A stretch of DNA of 64,000 nt from an uncultured Desulfobacteraceae bacterium (GCA_903953895.1 CAJBLH010000017.1:1-64000); one strand, 5' to 3'; numbered from the stretch's first letter, positions 37,799-47,329 are shown. Numbers and translations: made by a program. The notes: a model not told the origin generated them from the sequence alone.

Positions 37799-39355
37799 CT
37801 ACTGGGTCCGTTCGACGATTCGACAAGCGACCCGCTGACCATCCAGCGCCGCCGACACGATCCCGCCGGCATATCCCGCACCTTCACCGCAGGGATACAG
37901 GTTTTGAACCTGAGGATGCATCAGGCTGGTGTTATCCCGTGGAATCCTTACGGGTGAGCTGGTGCGTGATTCAATGGCCAGAATCAATGCTTCTTCGGTA
38001 AAATAGCCCTTCATTTTTCGGTTGAATGCCTGAAACGCCGCCTGTAATCTCCGGCAGATACCATCCGGCAGCAGATCGTGAATCGGCGCAGAAACAATTC
38101 CCGGCTTATAAGACGATTTGGGCAGAGCCGCAGATAGCCGGCGGGCTGCAAAATCCGTCATGCGCTGGGCTGGAGCCATCAAGCTTTCACCGCCGGCCAG
38201 AAAAGCCATCCGTTCCAGTTTTTTCTGAAAATCCATTGCAACCAGCGGCCCATTGTCTGTGACGGTATCGATATCCTCGAGACGGACTTCCACCACGACG
38301 CCTGAATTCGAGAACGGGGCATCGCGGGCAGCCAGGCTCATGCCGTTGATCACCAGCTCGCCCGGAGCCGTGGATGCCGGAACGATAAAACCGCCCGGAC
38401 ACATGCAAAATGAGAATACGCCCCTGCCGTCCACCTGTTCGACCAGTCGGTAACTGGCAGCCGGCAATTTGGGATGTATCGGGCTGTGATGATATTGAAT
38501 CCGGTCAATCAGAGCCTGGGGATGTTCCACCCGAACCCCGATCGCAAATGGCTTGGGCTCAATGAGGATATTTTTCCGGTAAAGCAGCTCGAAGATATCA
38601 CGGGCGGAATGACCGGTTGCCAGAATCACGGCATCCGCCGATATTTTTCCTGTTCCTTCCACCCAAACACCATTTATCCGGCCGCTTTCCACCATCAAAT
38701 CCGTGACCCAGGATTCAAAATGGATTTCTCCGCCATGAGACAAGATGGTTTCCCGAATGGATTTTACCACGCGCGGAAGTCGATTGGATCCGATATGCGG
38801 ATGGGCATCGATCAGAATATCTTCCGGAGCCCCATGCGCAACCAGCAGAGACAGAATGTTGCCGATGTCCCCCCGCTTATGGGAGCGGGTGTAGAGCTTG
38901 CCGTCCGAATAGGCCCCTGCGCCGCCCTCTCCAAAACAATAATTGGAATGAGGGTTTACAACGCCTCGGGTGTGAAGCTGCTGAATGTCCTTACGGCGGG
39001 AGGTAACGTCTTTTCCCCTTTCCAGAACGATCGGGCGAATGCCCTGCTCCAGAAGCGCCAAGGCGGCAAAATATCCCGCAGGGCCAGCCCCGACGATCAC
39101 CACCCGATGGTCCGGAGATAGGGGTTTGAAATTTACCTGAAAACGTGGTTTATTCTGTAACGTTTCCTGATAATACACATCAATATCGAGTAAAAACCGG
39201 GGCCGCTTTTTTCTGGCATCGATGGATTTCCGGTGGATCACATACGCCGGATCGATATCGGCCGGCAGACTGAGCTGCTTTCGAATCAGGTCGAGAATCG
39301 CCGGAGGTGAATCAATGTATTCCGGATCGACATAAAGGGATAGATGGCTGAGCAT
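37799..39355 (-). CDS. FAD-dependent dehydrogenase (COG2509 type)
   Basis: A 518-residue flavoprotein. An about 95-residue N-terminal domain precedes the FAD fold VVIVGAGPAGYFAALALLEQ (about 95-114) with VLERG at strand two. NPHSNYCFGEGGAGAYSDGK, ILATGHSARD and the C-terminal LYPCGEGAGYAGGIVSAALD are typical of the uncharacterised COG2509 oxidoreductases. Substrate unknown. No TM helix. Confidence 0.85.
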   Translation of the reverse strand: MLSHLSLYVDPEYIDSPPAILDLIRKQLSLPADIDPAYVIHRKSIDARKKRPRFLLDIDVYYQETLQNKPRFQVNFKPLSPDHRVVIVGAGPAGYFAALALLEQGIRPIVLERGKDVTSRRKDIQQLHTRGVVNPHSNYCFGEGGAGAYSDGKLYTRSHKRGDIGNILSLLVAHGAPEDILIDAHPHIGSNRLPRVVKSIRETILSHGGEIHFESWVTDLMVESGRINGVWVEGTGKISADAVILATGHSARDIFELLYRKNILIEPKPFAIGVRVEHPQALIDRIQYHHSPIHPKLPAASYRLVEQVDGRGVFSFCMCPGGFIVPASTAPGELVINGMSLAARDAPFSNSGVVVEVRLEDIDTVTDNGPLVAMDFQKKLERMAFLAGGESLMAPAQRMTDFAARRLSAALPKSSYKPGIVSAPIHDLLPDGICRRLQAAFQAFNRKMKGYFTEEALILAIESRTSSPVRIPRDNTSLMHPQVQNLYPCGEGAGYAGGIVSAALDGQRVACRIVERTQ

Positions 39356-39432
39356 AAGTTCTTTTTAGAGGGAATGAGGAAAGTGCTGGAATCCCGAACC
39401 ACTTTCACACCACACTGTTAGGAAAAGAGGAT

Positions 39433-39615
39433 ATGGTAGATACGTGCATCAATCATTCAGAAAGAGAAACCCGTTTCCGGTGCATGAAGCATGAGATATT
39501 TCTTTGTAAAGAGTGCCTTCAGTGCCAGGATGCGGAGATTTACTGCAAATTCCGTTCTGCCTGCCCGATCTGGTTTCTTCAGAAAAAGGAAAACAAAGAC
39601 TGGCTCGCTTCATAG
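39433..39615 (+). CDS. Small Cys/His-rich protein (B-box-like zinc ribbon)
   Basis: A 60-residue protein: CINHSERETRFRCMKHEIFL, then CKECLQC and YCKFRSACPIW. The Cys/His spacing (CxxH...C..H...CxxC..C...C) suggests one or two zinc sites, similar to B-box zinc fingers. GGAAAAGAGG precedes the ATG. It lies in a convergent position to the mrp gene. No known function; a metal or protein-binding role is inferred. Confidence 0.65.
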   Translation: MVDTCINHSERETRFRCMKHEIFLCKECLQCQDAEIYCKFRSACPIWFLQKKENKDWLAS

Positions 39616-39760
39616 ACCGACAGCCGGATTCCGAAAAATCGCTTGTTACCGAAAATCATGCCTTGATGGTCGTTTCAGCCATGGCGTTCCTCCCCCCAGC
39701 GGGGGAGGGCGGGAAGGGGGCCGGCCGAAATGACGACAACTACGGGTGAATACCCGGAGA

Positions 39761-40606
39761 TTAACTCAATTCCGCCATTTTATCGGCGATTTTGTTAAAT
39801 GCCAGGGTTACCGGCGAATCTTTATATGTTTCCTGAAAAGCACATCCGGAATCGCCACATGTCACCACTTTCTGGTCAAACGGAATTTTTCCCAAAAACA
39901 GGATGCCCGCATCACTAGCAGTTTTTTCTCCGCCTCCGGACCCGAACAGATCGATATGTTCCCCGCAATGCGGACAGGAGTAGCCACTCATATTTTCAAT
40001 AAGCCCGAAGATATCCATATTGACGGTTTTACAGAAACTGATGGATTTTCGAACGTCTGCCAGCGATACTTCCTGAGGTGTCGTAACGATAATGGCTTTT
40101 GCATCCGAAATGGTCTGGGCGATGGTCAATGGCTCATCGCCGGTGCCAGGCGGTGAATCGATAATCAAATAATCCAGATCGCCCCAGTCGACATCTCCGA
40201 TAAACTGTTTGATGGCGGCATATTTCACCGGACCCCGCCAGATGATGGCATCATCCTTTCCGGACATCAAAGATTCAATGGAAACCACTTTCAGGTTGTC
40301 CGAGTATTTCATGGGGGAAAGCTTCTGATGTTCGGTCATCCCGAGCATCCCCTTGATACCCAGCATGCGGGGGATATCCGGACCATGCAGATCAACGTCC
40401 ATGAGGCCGACCTGATAGCCATTGCCGGCCAGCGCAACCGCCAGGTTGACCGATGTACTCGACTTGCCGACGCCGCCCTTGCCGCTCATGACAATAAATT
40501 TATGTTTGATCCTGCCCAGAGCCCCTTTGACGGACGCATCCTGCTCTGCCTGCTGATCTTTTTTCTTTGCGGATGATGGACACCCGCCTCCTGCAATATA
40601 GTCCAT
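39761..40606 (-). CDS. Mrp/NBP35-family iron-sulfur carrier ATPase
   Basis: A 281-residue P-loop protein of the Mrp/ApbC group that holds and transfers 4Fe-4S clusters. It has the deviant Walker A MSGKGGVGKSSTSVNLAVAL (about 40-59), Walker B DYLIIDSPPGTGDEP and the bridging CxxC in GYSCPHCGEH (about 213-222). The short N-terminus (GGGCPSS) may hold another Cys ligand. GGAGGAAA precedes the ATG. Confidence 0.92.
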   Translation of the reverse strand: MDYIAGGGCPSSAKKKDQQAEQDASVKGALGRIKHKFIVMSGKGGVGKSSTSVNLAVALAGNGYQVGLMDVDLHGPDIPRMLGIKGMLGMTEHQKLSPMKYSDNLKVVSIESLMSGKDDAIIWRGPVKYAAIKQFIGDVDWGDLDYLIIDSPPGTGDEPLTIAQTISDAKAIIVTTPQEVSLADVRKSISFCKTVNMDIFGLIENMSGYSCPHCGEHIDLFGSGGGEKTASDAGILFLGKIPFDQKVVTCGDSGCAFQETYKDSPVTLAFNKIADKMAELS

Positions 40607-40774
40607 CGAATTTTTCCTCCATTAAAAAAAACGGGATTATTATTAGATTCTCTTTGCGATTTTGCGATGAATCTGCACTCAGTCAATAGACAGGTGTGGG
40701 TGAAACGATGGTTAATACCAAAATATTGTTATGAAACAGGGGATGTCAATAGGGATAAGACATGCGGATGGGTT

Positions 40775-40809
40775 ATTGATCTGAAAGCTTGAAAAGCCTT
40801 CAGATCAAT
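40775..40809 (-). terminator. Stem-loop downstream of the thiolase gene
   Basis: ATTGATCTGAA (40775-40785) and TTCAGATCAAT (40799-40809) are exact inverted repeats, extendable to 15 bp with one mismatch around a 5-nt loop. It begins 11 bp past the thiolase stop on the minus strand. There is no strong U-run, so termination is likely but not certain. Confidence 0.55.
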
Positions 40810-40820
40810 GCAGGGGAATG

Positions 40821-42011
40821 TTATCCGATCTTAAGTACCATTGCAGCACCGGTATCTCCGGCAGCGCAACCGCCCCAGAGCAGATATCCGCCACCGGCCA
40901 TGACAACTTCCTCGATACCTTCGATGATGCACCGTCCGGCTGTCGGCGCCTGGGGATGGCCGTAAATTAGCGAACTCCCATAATTGTTGAAACTCATGAC
41001 ATCGATTCCCAACTGCTTGGCCATATGGATGTCATTGGCGGCAAACGGATTGTGGGTTTTGATGGCTTTGGCATCCTTGATGCCGATGCCGGCTTTATCC
41101 AGAGCCATTTTGACGGCCGGCACAACGGCCATGGCCATAAACCCTTTTTTTGCCCGTGAAAACCCGTAAGAAACCACTTGAATTTCAACACCGGCTTCTG
41201 CGCTTAATTCTTTGGCTTTTTCGCGGGTGGTCACGGTAACCGCGCAGTTTCCGTCCGCCGGATGGGTTTGCGCACCAAACGTATGGGTGCCGTCCGGAAG
41301 AACGGGCTTCAAGGTTACAAGGCCTTCTTTGGTGGTGGGTGTAATGCCTTCATCATCTTCGACCAGAAGTGTTTTCTTCCTGGAAAGCTTGACCTCGACC
41401 GGAAACATGTAGCGTTTTTTAAACGCCTTGTCATTCGCCGATGCATCCATGTACTGTTCATACCGTCTCAGGGCTACGGCGTCACATTCCTCGCGGGTGA
41501 TGCCGGTTTCCTTGGCCACGTTTTCCGCAGTCTGGATCATCGCACCCTTTGCCCATGGATCTTTGCCGAAATTGTCCATCATCCAGTTTTCGGAAAGAAC
41601 TTCGCCGCCCGGTCCATTGGGGTTCGGCCAGATGGTATGAGGGCCGTTGGAACAGCGATCCGTCATCAAACAATAGACATTTTGATACAGCCCGGTTTCG
41701 ATGCCCGAAGCCGCCTGGAAAATACAGGTGGTGGATGTGGTGCAGGCCTGGCTGATCAGCATGCCCGGCGTGTTGACGGCGCCGATCAGAGCCGCAGCCC
41801 AAGGACTGCCATAAAACCACTGGGGCTGGCCGATGGTCATTCCCAGAAATAAATAATCAAACATCATCGGATCCCATTTTTTTTCAGCCAGCCATCGTTT
41901 TGATGTCTCTGTAGCCAAAGTGATGGCATGTTCATTGGCCATGCTTCCCTGCCATCTGGCAAACGGGGTGCTGTAGTAACCCTTGTACGGAATGAACGCT
42001 TTGCTTAACAT
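40821..42011 (-). CDS. Thiolase-family acyl-CoA acyltransferase
   Basis: A 396-residue thiolase-fold protein. The nucleophile Cys is in ISQACTTSTTCIFQAASGIE (about 89), the first His in THNPFAAND, the second in SSLIYGHPQAPTAGR, and the C-terminal acid/base Cys in WGGCAAGDTGAA. The HNPFAAND in place of the usual NEAFA is a subgroup trait. It catalyses carbon-carbon cleavage or condensation of acyl-CoAs. The adjacent acyl-CoA synthetase is in the same orientation upstream (84 bp), so both may serve one fatty or aromatic acid pathway. AAGGAGA precedes the ATG. Confidence 0.88.
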   Translation of the reverse strand: MLSKAFIPYKGYYSTPFARWQGSMANEHAITLATETSKRWLAEKKWDPMMFDYLFLGMTIGQPQWFYGSPWAAALIGAVNTPGMLISQACTTSTTCIFQAASGIETGLYQNVYCLMTDRCSNGPHTIWPNPNGPGGEVLSENWMMDNFGKDPWAKGAMIQTAENVAKETGITREECDAVALRRYEQYMDASANDKAFKKRYMFPVEVKLSRKKTLLVEDDEGITPTTKEGLVTLKPVLPDGTHTFGAQTHPADGNCAVTVTTREKAKELSAEAGVEIQVVSYGFSRAKKGFMAMAVVPAVKMALDKAGIGIKDAKAIKTHNPFAANDIHMAKQLGIDVMSFNNYGSSLIYGHPQAPTAGRCIIEGIEEVVMAGGGYLLWGGCAAGDTGAAMVLKIG

Positions 42012-42095
42012 TGATCTTCTGTCTCCTTAATTGGTTGATGTTGCGACCAGCTTCTTCCATGTATTCTGTGATAAATAACAATTTTCACGATAGAC

Positions 42096-43637
42096 TCATA
42101 AACCATAACGCTCTCTGAGAACTCTGTGGAGTATTTTTCCCGTGCCGGTTCGAGGCATGTCTTCCGGCGTGATAAAAATGATTTTCTTGGGACGTTTATA
42201 CCCGGCCATTTTATCCTTACACCAGTCTAATAACTGTTTTTCATCAATGGGGTTACGGGGAATCACCACGGCCAGGACCAGCTCTCCCCATTTTTCGTCC
42301 GGCACACTGATGACGGCCACATCGAAGACATCCGGATGATTGCCGATGATTTCCTCAACCTCGCTGGGATAAACATGTTCGCCGCCGGTGATGATCATGT
42401 TGTCTTTCCGGTCTACGATCTCATAAAAACCGTCTTCATCCCTGCGGGCCATGTCTCCCGCACTGAACCATCCGTTGTTGAAGGCAGCGGCGGTTTTTTC
42501 CGGAAGTTTATAGTATCTGTCGAAAAGCATCGGACCTTTCGAGTACAGTTCGCCGATTTGTCCGGTTGGCGCTTCCTGGCCTGTTTCATCCAGAATGCGG
42601 ATACATTCCGTTCCCAAAGACTCGTACCCGATGGAACCGAGCTTTCGCAACTGGTCTTCCGGCTTTAGAACCGTAACGATGCCGGCTTCGGTGGAACCAT
42701 ATCCTTCATACAGCGCCACACCGGGAAAAAATTCCATGATGGCTTTTTTGACAGTTTTTCGAACCGGTGCAGAAGAACACAGCAGTTTCTTGATGGAGCT
42801 GACATCACAGGTTCTGGCGGATTCATCAACACTCAGAATCAGATTGTAGTGCGTGGGAATCAGGGAAATAAAGGATATTTTCTCCCTTTCGATGATCTGC
42901 AGAATTTCTTCACCCCGGAACGATCTGGCCGGATGAATGTAGACAGAGCCGCCGATATACAGAAATGTAAAGGTAAAATAAGTGGAATTGATATGGCAAA
43001 GCGGCATGACATTCATGCAGATGTCCTGCTGGATAAACCCGAAATCGATTGCATTGATCAGGTAAAACGCGATATGGGATTCGTGGGAACGAATCACCCC
43101 TTTGGGTCTGCCGGTCGTACCCGAAGTATAGATCAGAATCCAGGTGTCTTCCGGTTTGATGACAGCTTCGGGCTCATGATCCAAAGCGGATGCTATCAAC
43201 TGATCATAAAACCTGAATCCAGGCACCGCTTTTCCCACAACGATAAAGTTGTCTGCGGGAATATTATTGAACTCGGCCTTGATATCCTGGATAACCGGCG
43301 CAAACTCCTCATCCACAATCAACGCCCCGGCATCGGAGTTGTTGACGATATAGGCCACATCCTTGCCGATCAACCGAAAATTGATGGGTACCATGACAAT
43401 GCCGGTCTTGGCTGTCGCCAGATAAATTTCGACGATCTCGATGCTGTTCTCCATAAAAACAGCCACCTTATCGCCTTTGTTGAGGCCAAGGGACAACAGG
43501 CCATTGGCCAGCCGGTTGACTCGCTGGTTCAGCTCTGGATAAGTAAAGCTTCTATCCTTGTCTTTCAGAGCAACGGTGTTGGGAAACTTTCTGGCATTCA
43601 TTTTCAGGTTCTGTCCTAGATTCATCCAGCAGGCCAT
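42096..43637 (-). CDS. Acyl-CoA synthetase (class I adenylate-forming)
   Basis: A 513-residue AMP-forming ligase: IYTSGTTGRPKGVIRSHESH (P-loop-like motif, about 175-194), YGSTEAG, FSAGDMARRDEDGFYEIVDR (A8 hinge) and the catalytic Lys in MPRTGTGKILHRVLRE. It activates a carboxylic acid to its CoA thioester; the acid is not readable. The ATG at 43637 is preferred over an adjacent GTG because GGGGAGG lies 5 nt upstream. It is upstream of the thiolase on the same strand. Confidence 0.92.
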   Translation of the reverse strand: MACWMNLGQNLKMNARKFPNTVALKDKDRSFTYPELNQRVNRLANGLLSLGLNKGDKVAVFMENSIEIVEIYLATAKTGIVMVPINFRLIGKDVAYIVNNSDAGALIVDEEFAPVIQDIKAEFNNIPADNFIVVGKAVPGFRFYDQLIASALDHEPEAVIKPEDTWILIYTSGTTGRPKGVIRSHESHIAFYLINAIDFGFIQQDICMNVMPLCHINSTYFTFTFLYIGGSVYIHPARSFRGEEILQIIEREKISFISLIPTHYNLILSVDESARTCDVSSIKKLLCSSAPVRKTVKKAIMEFFPGVALYEGYGSTEAGIVTVLKPEDQLRKLGSIGYESLGTECIRILDETGQEAPTGQIGELYSKGPMLFDRYYKLPEKTAAAFNNGWFSAGDMARRDEDGFYEIVDRKDNMIITGGEHVYPSEVEEIIGNHPDVFDVAVISVPDEKWGELVLAVVIPRNPIDEKQLLDWCKDKMAGYKRPKKIIFITPEDMPRTGTGKILHRVLRERYGL

Positions 43638-43754
43638 CACTACCTCCCCTCATTAAAAGTATTCAGTTTTCAGTAATCAGCAGTTCTGTAAAGAGTACTG
43701 GTCGGGATTCCGGCTCCAAACTCCTGCCACCTGATACCTGCCCCCTCCATATCT

Positions 43755-44546
43755 TTAAAGATACGACCGAGCGCCGACATACCGCTGTTTGTAATACCGG
43801 GCGGAAAGCGAATCCACACGGATTTTTTTACCTTTTCCCGGCGCATGAACAAATTTGCCATCGCCGGCATAAACCCCGACATGAGACACTCTGCCCCATT
43901 TATTGTCTGAGAAAAAAACCAGATCTCCTTTCAGCAGATCATCATGGTGAACCGAATAACCCGCATCAAACTGGGCCTGGGAGTTTCTGGGAAGATTCAG
44001 GCCGTTCAATTGGTAAACCGTCATGGTCAGCCCGCTGCAGTCAAATCCCGTATCCGGCGAAGCCCCTCCCCACAGATATGGCGTGTCGATGAAACGCATC
44101 GTGGTTTTCACGAGTTCATCCCGCAGATAATCGTTTCCCAGTCTGGATTGCCAGTCCACTGCATATTCGCCGGGACTGACAATATAAAATACTTCAATGA
44201 CTCCGGATGATTTCAGATGCTCAGCCCTTTTTCGGGCTTCCGTTTTGACGGCAAAATCCCCAAAACGAACCTTGAACAGACCATCTTCAGCCTTGAAATA
44301 GGTGGCGTCCAGTCCCTGCGCCGAGAGCGTATCGGCAAGCCTGGCCGCATTTTCCGCAACGGCAAACGCCCCGGCCTGGATGGTATAACCCATTCGTTGC
44401 AACCGTTTTTCAGATGGCATGGAAGATGGAGTCGGACGCACCGGCCCATACCCGCCGCATCCGGGTAGAAAGGCTGCCAGCAAGAGTACAGCGACTAATC
44501 CGGACAAATGAAAAGACAAAAACCCGGCCAGAAGGGAATGGATCAT
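43755..44546 (-). CDS. Lipoprotein with SPOR and NlpC/P60 domains
   Basis: A 263-residue protein. A signal with lipobox (LLLAAFLPGC, Cys about 30), then a SPOR domain (YTIQAGAFAVAENAARLADT, about 54-130) that binds denuded glycan, then an NlpC/P60 peptidase (C40) domain with the catalytic Cys in TGFDCSGLTM and His in RVSHVGVYAGDGKFVHAP. It should be an outer- or inner-membrane anchored murein endopeptidase. Start 44546 gives a proper signal peptide. Confidence 0.88.
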   Translation of the reverse strand: MIHSLLAGFLSFHLSGLVAVLLLAAFLPGCGGYGPVRPTPSSMPSEKRLQRMGYTIQAGAFAVAENAARLADTLSAQGLDATYFKAEDGLFKVRFGDFAVKTEARKRAEHLKSSGVIEVFYIVSPGEYAVDWQSRLGNDYLRDELVKTTMRFIDTPYLWGGASPDTGFDCSGLTMTVYQLNGLNLPRNSQAQFDAGYSVHHDDLLKGDLVFFSDNKWGRVSHVGVYAGDGKFVHAPGKGKKIRVDSLSARYYKQRYVGARSYL

Positions 44547-44657
44547 ATTTGATTACCGGCGCCCTTCATGCTTCAGTCGATATCCTGAAGTATTGTTGAC
44601 TTTTATATTCCTGTCTCGTAATGATCAACCCAACATTTCAGATCGGTAAATCATCCC

Positions 44658-45383
44658 ATGTGCAGCGATATCTATAAAGTACAGTTAGAAAATATTTTTG
44701 AAGGTCCGATGGATCTTCTCGTCTATCTGATTCGAAAAAATGAGGTTAACATTTATGACATTCCGATTTCAATGATTACTGACCGTTATCTGGATTATAT
44801 CGAATGGATGAAATCCATGAATGTCGATATTGCCGGCGATTTCCTGGTTATGGCCGCCACCCTGATTCAGATTAAATCCCGGATGCTGTTGCCGGTTCAT
44901 GACGATTCCGATGAAGAAGACCCCCGCCAGGAAATTACCCGGCCGCTTCTGGAATACCTTCAGATGAAAGCCGCGGCCCTGCAACTGAATGAAAGAGATA
45001 TGCTGGGGGAACACACCTTCATCAGATCTCCATCAAAAATATCCGATCCCGGTACCCTTCCGGATCACGAAATCCGGGTGGATATATTCGATCTGATCAA
45101 AGCTTTTCAGCGAATCATTGAGAATCTGTCTTCGGATATTTCCCTGGATGTAGTGGCAGACAAGCTGTCCATTAAGGATCGCATGATCGAACTCAGCCAT
45201 CTGCTGAAAGAAAAAGGCTTCCTCATTTTTCAGGAACTGATCGGCAATGCTGCTGGAAAGGCCGATATCATCGTTACCTTTCTGGCCATACTGGAAATGG
45301 TCAAGCGCAATGCCGCCCACGTCATCCAGCGTGACGATACCGACACCATCACCTTGTATCTGAACGAAATCACCCATGCCTGA
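44658..45383 (+). CDS. scpA: Segregation and condensation protein A
   Basis: A 241-residue kleisin of the SMC-ScpAB condensin. The N-terminus YKVQLENIFEGPMDLLVYLI and the region AGDFLVMAATLIQIKSRMLL bind the SMC neck; the C-terminal winged helix (VTFLAILEMVKRNAAHVIQR) binds the SMC head. It overlaps scpB by 8 bp. No smc gene is in the window. Confidence 0.93.
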   Translation: MCSDIYKVQLENIFEGPMDLLVYLIRKNEVNIYDIPISMITDRYLDYIEWMKSMNVDIAGDFLVMAATLIQIKSRMLLPVHDDSDEEDPRQEITRPLLEYLQMKAAALQLNERDMLGEHTFIRSPSKISDPGTLPDHEIRVDIFDLIKAFQRIIENLSSDISLDVVADKLSIKDRMIELSHLLKEKGFLIFQELIGNAAGKADIIVTFLAILEMVKRNAAHVIQRDDTDTITLYLNEITHA

Positions 45384-45918
45384 ACTGAAGTTCATCCTTG
45401 AAAGTTTTCTCTTTGTTTCGGAAGAACCGCTGACGCTCGAGAAAATGAGAGCGGCACTTCCATTCACCGACACCAAGGGCATCAAAGAAGCCCTTCAATC
45501 ACTGAAAAACGAATATGATCAGCGGCAAGGCAGTATCTGCCTGATCGAGGTGGCCGGAGGCTACCAGCTCCGGACCCGCTCGGAATATGCCGACTGGATC
45601 AAGAAAATCATCCAGACTTCTGCCCAACGTCTGAGCCCGGCAGCCCTCGAAACCCTGGCGATCATCGCCTATAAGCAACCCATCATGCGAAGCGATATCG
45701 AACACATCCGAGGGGTGGACACCGGCGGCATTATCCGCATGCTGCTGGACAGAAAACTGATCAAAATCCTAGGCAGAAAAGAAATCCCCGGAAGGCCCCT
45801 GATTTATGCCACCACGCGGTATTTCCTGGAAATTTTCGGTCTGAGAGATATCAAAGACCTTCCAGCGCCCAAAGACATTTCGGATCTCGGCAAACCGGTT
45901 GTTGACGCCCCTGAATGA
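45376..45918 (+). CDS. scpB: Segregation and condensation protein B
   Basis: A 180-residue winged-helix protein. LKFILESFLFVSEEPLTLEK, LSPAALETLAIIAYKQPIMR and the segment SDIEHIRGVDTGGIIRMLLD with GRKEIPGRPLIYATT are standard ScpB blocks. It dimerises and binds ScpA. Its ATG overlaps the scpA end, so the two are translationally coupled. Confidence 0.94.
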   Translation: MPELKFILESFLFVSEEPLTLEKMRAALPFTDTKGIKEALQSLKNEYDQRQGSICLIEVAGGYQLRTRSEYADWIKKIIQTSAQRLSPAALETLAIIAYKQPIMRSDIEHIRGVDTGGIIRMLLDRKLIKILGRKEIPGRPLIYATTRYFLEIFGLRDIKDLPAPKDISDLGKPVVDAPE

Positions 45919-45957
45919 CGTTTTTCAACAATTTTTTCCCCTGCTTGTTGAAAAGTC

Positions 45958-45987
45958 TTGACTTCAGAGCCACAATATCGTTATTTA
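45958..45987 (+). promoter_or_regulatory. Putative sigma-70 promoter of tRNA-Val
   Basis: TTGACT (45958-45963) and TATTTA (45982-45987) are spaced by 18 bp, and the tRNA begins 14 bp after the -10 box. It is the only good promoter-like pair between scpB and the tRNA. Confidence 0.5.
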
Positions 45988-46001
45988 AAGAGCATCAATC
46001 G

Positions 46002-46076
46002 GGGCGGTTAACTCAGCGGGAGAGTGCTACCTTCACACGGTAGAAGTCGAAGGTTCAAATCCTTTACCGCCCACCA
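46002..46076 (+). tRNA. tRNA-Val (CAC)
   Basis: A complete cloverleaf including encoded CCA. The acceptor GGGCGGT pairs with ACCGCCC, the D-stem is ACTC/GAGT, and the anticodon stem is CTACC/GGTAG around loop TTCACAC (anticodon CAC, reading GUG). The T arm holds GGTTCAAATCC. Discriminator A, then CCA at 46074-46076. Confidence 0.95.
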
Positions 46077-46087
46077 GCAAATTCAAG

Positions 46088-46118
46088 GGGGTTATGACGT
46101 AAGTCATAACCCCTTTTT
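46088..46118 (+). terminator. Rho-independent terminator after tRNA-Val
   Basis: GGGGTTATGAC and GTCATAACCCC form a perfect 11-bp stem with loop GTAA, followed at once by TTTTT. A textbook intrinsic terminator 11 bp past the tRNA. Confidence 0.95.
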
Positions 46119-46481
46119 GATTCTACTTGCCGGCAACCTTTCATGTAATCCTTTCTTTTAACAGCCCGCTCCTTCATTACTAGGCTACATTGTAGCTGTC
46201 AAGGTATTTATCATATAATTCCGTCTTCCGTGACGATCTGGTGGATGAGTGTTTTCTTTTTTATGAACAAATGTTATTCAACTTCAGAGACGGTCCATGA
46301 TGCACCAAAAAGGTGGAAACTAAGCTTATGCAGAAAGTAAGATGCATTTAACGGATATAATACACATTATCCCAGGGCGGTACCCTGGGCTGGCATCGGA
46401 CAAGGCCGTTGGCCTTCCTTGTGATTCGTGGGCAAAGTTGGAACCAAGCCTAAACAAGCATGCAAAGAGGTGTCGCCCAAA
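46119..46481. other. Intergenic region with REP-like palindromes
   Basis: About 360 bp without a supported gene. The last third carries two short palindromes (listed separately); the rest is AT-rich with no convincing promoter pair. Confidence 0.5.
46371..46416. repeat. Double short palindrome, REP-like
   Basis: CCCAGGG (46371-46377) pairs with CCCTGGG (46383-46389) across 5 nt, and AAGGCC (46402-46407) pairs with GGCCTT (46411-46416) across GTT. This paired-hairpin layout before the PilZ gene is typical of repetitive extragenic elements. Confidence 0.6.
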
Positions 46482-47318
46482 ATGAATACGGACATGCCCA
46501 ATGAAACCCTTTATGTTGATAAACGTCAGGAAAAGCGTTTGGAGTTTGAATCGCTTCTGCTTCCTTTTCTGGGTTCACGCATGAGCGATCATTTCTGTTT
46601 TGAATACATTCCGATGGATATTTCATTCAATGGGCTGGGAATTTTGATTCCCAACTGGGTGGTTAGTCGGGAACTCCTCAAAAATGATGAAAGAATTCAT
46701 TTGCATCTGCCGTTTTACTTTTCGGATCAGTCTTACACCCGAGGAAACGTCATGTGGAATAGATGGGATGAGGATATGCAGGGACAGCTTTACGGCATTC
46801 AAATGAAAGATCACGAGAATATCTTTTATCCTTTGTATATTCAAACGGATACTCGTTCTGTGAATGTTGATTTGTCTGGATTTGATACTACCGGTGATCT
46901 GATGGAAAGTCTATTGAAAGATGCGGTTCTGCTAAAAAAAGGAATTCTCATTTATCTCAATCACCTGATTCCCTATTTTTCTCGGCTGGGAGGTCGTTCC
47001 AAACAAGATTATGACCAACTGAAAACAGTTCTGTTCGAGGATATGAAACGCCTGGTGATGAAAAATCTGAAATATATGGAAGTGTTGTATGGCCAGACAA
47101 AATCGTATCGTCAGGATAAAGAAATTGTTCTTCAAAACTTGAATCTGGATCAGTTGCGTGAAGCCGTTCGGTCAGAAATTTCTCTGGATGTGCTGAAAGT
47201 TGCGCTCGACACCGATGCAGTTACCCCTTATCTGAGCGCAATTGAGATCCTGGAAGAAAAACAGTACACCAATTATAACTTGATTGTGATGCTGTACATT
47301 CATGAGATAACGGAATAG
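46482..47318 (+). CDS. PilZ-domain protein (c-di-GMP receptor candidate)
   Basis: A 278-residue protein. DKRQEKRLEF (RxxxR at about residues 14-18) and, about 30-40 residues on, MDISFNGLGIL (D-x-S-x-x-G) form the c-di-GMP binding pair of PilZ domains. The C-terminal about 150 residues are helical, with no TM helix and no known family. The start at 46482 is preferred to 46428 because the extra codons lie in the REP-like region; GAGG is upstream. It converges on the GH26-GT2 operon, ending 12 bp from it. Control of that polysaccharide machinery is inference from location. Confidence 0.75.
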   Translation: MNTDMPNETLYVDKRQEKRLEFESLLLPFLGSRMSDHFCFEYIPMDISFNGLGILIPNWVVSRELLKNDERIHLHLPFYFSDQSYTRGNVMWNRWDEDMQGQLYGIQMKDHENIFYPLYIQTDTRSVNVDLSGFDTTGDLMESLLKDAVLLKKGILIYLNHLIPYFSRLGGRSKQDYDQLKTVLFEDMKRLVMKNLKYMEVLYGQTKSYRQDKEIVLQNLNLDQLREAVRSEISLDVLKVALDTDAVTPYLSAIEILEEKQYTNYNLIVMLYIHEITE

Positions 47319-47329
47319 CGGTGGAATCG

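Noticed and set aside
39491-39749. Two overlapping frames after the Cys-rich small gene
   Set aside because: They are shifted readings of that gene and its GC-rich 3' flank.
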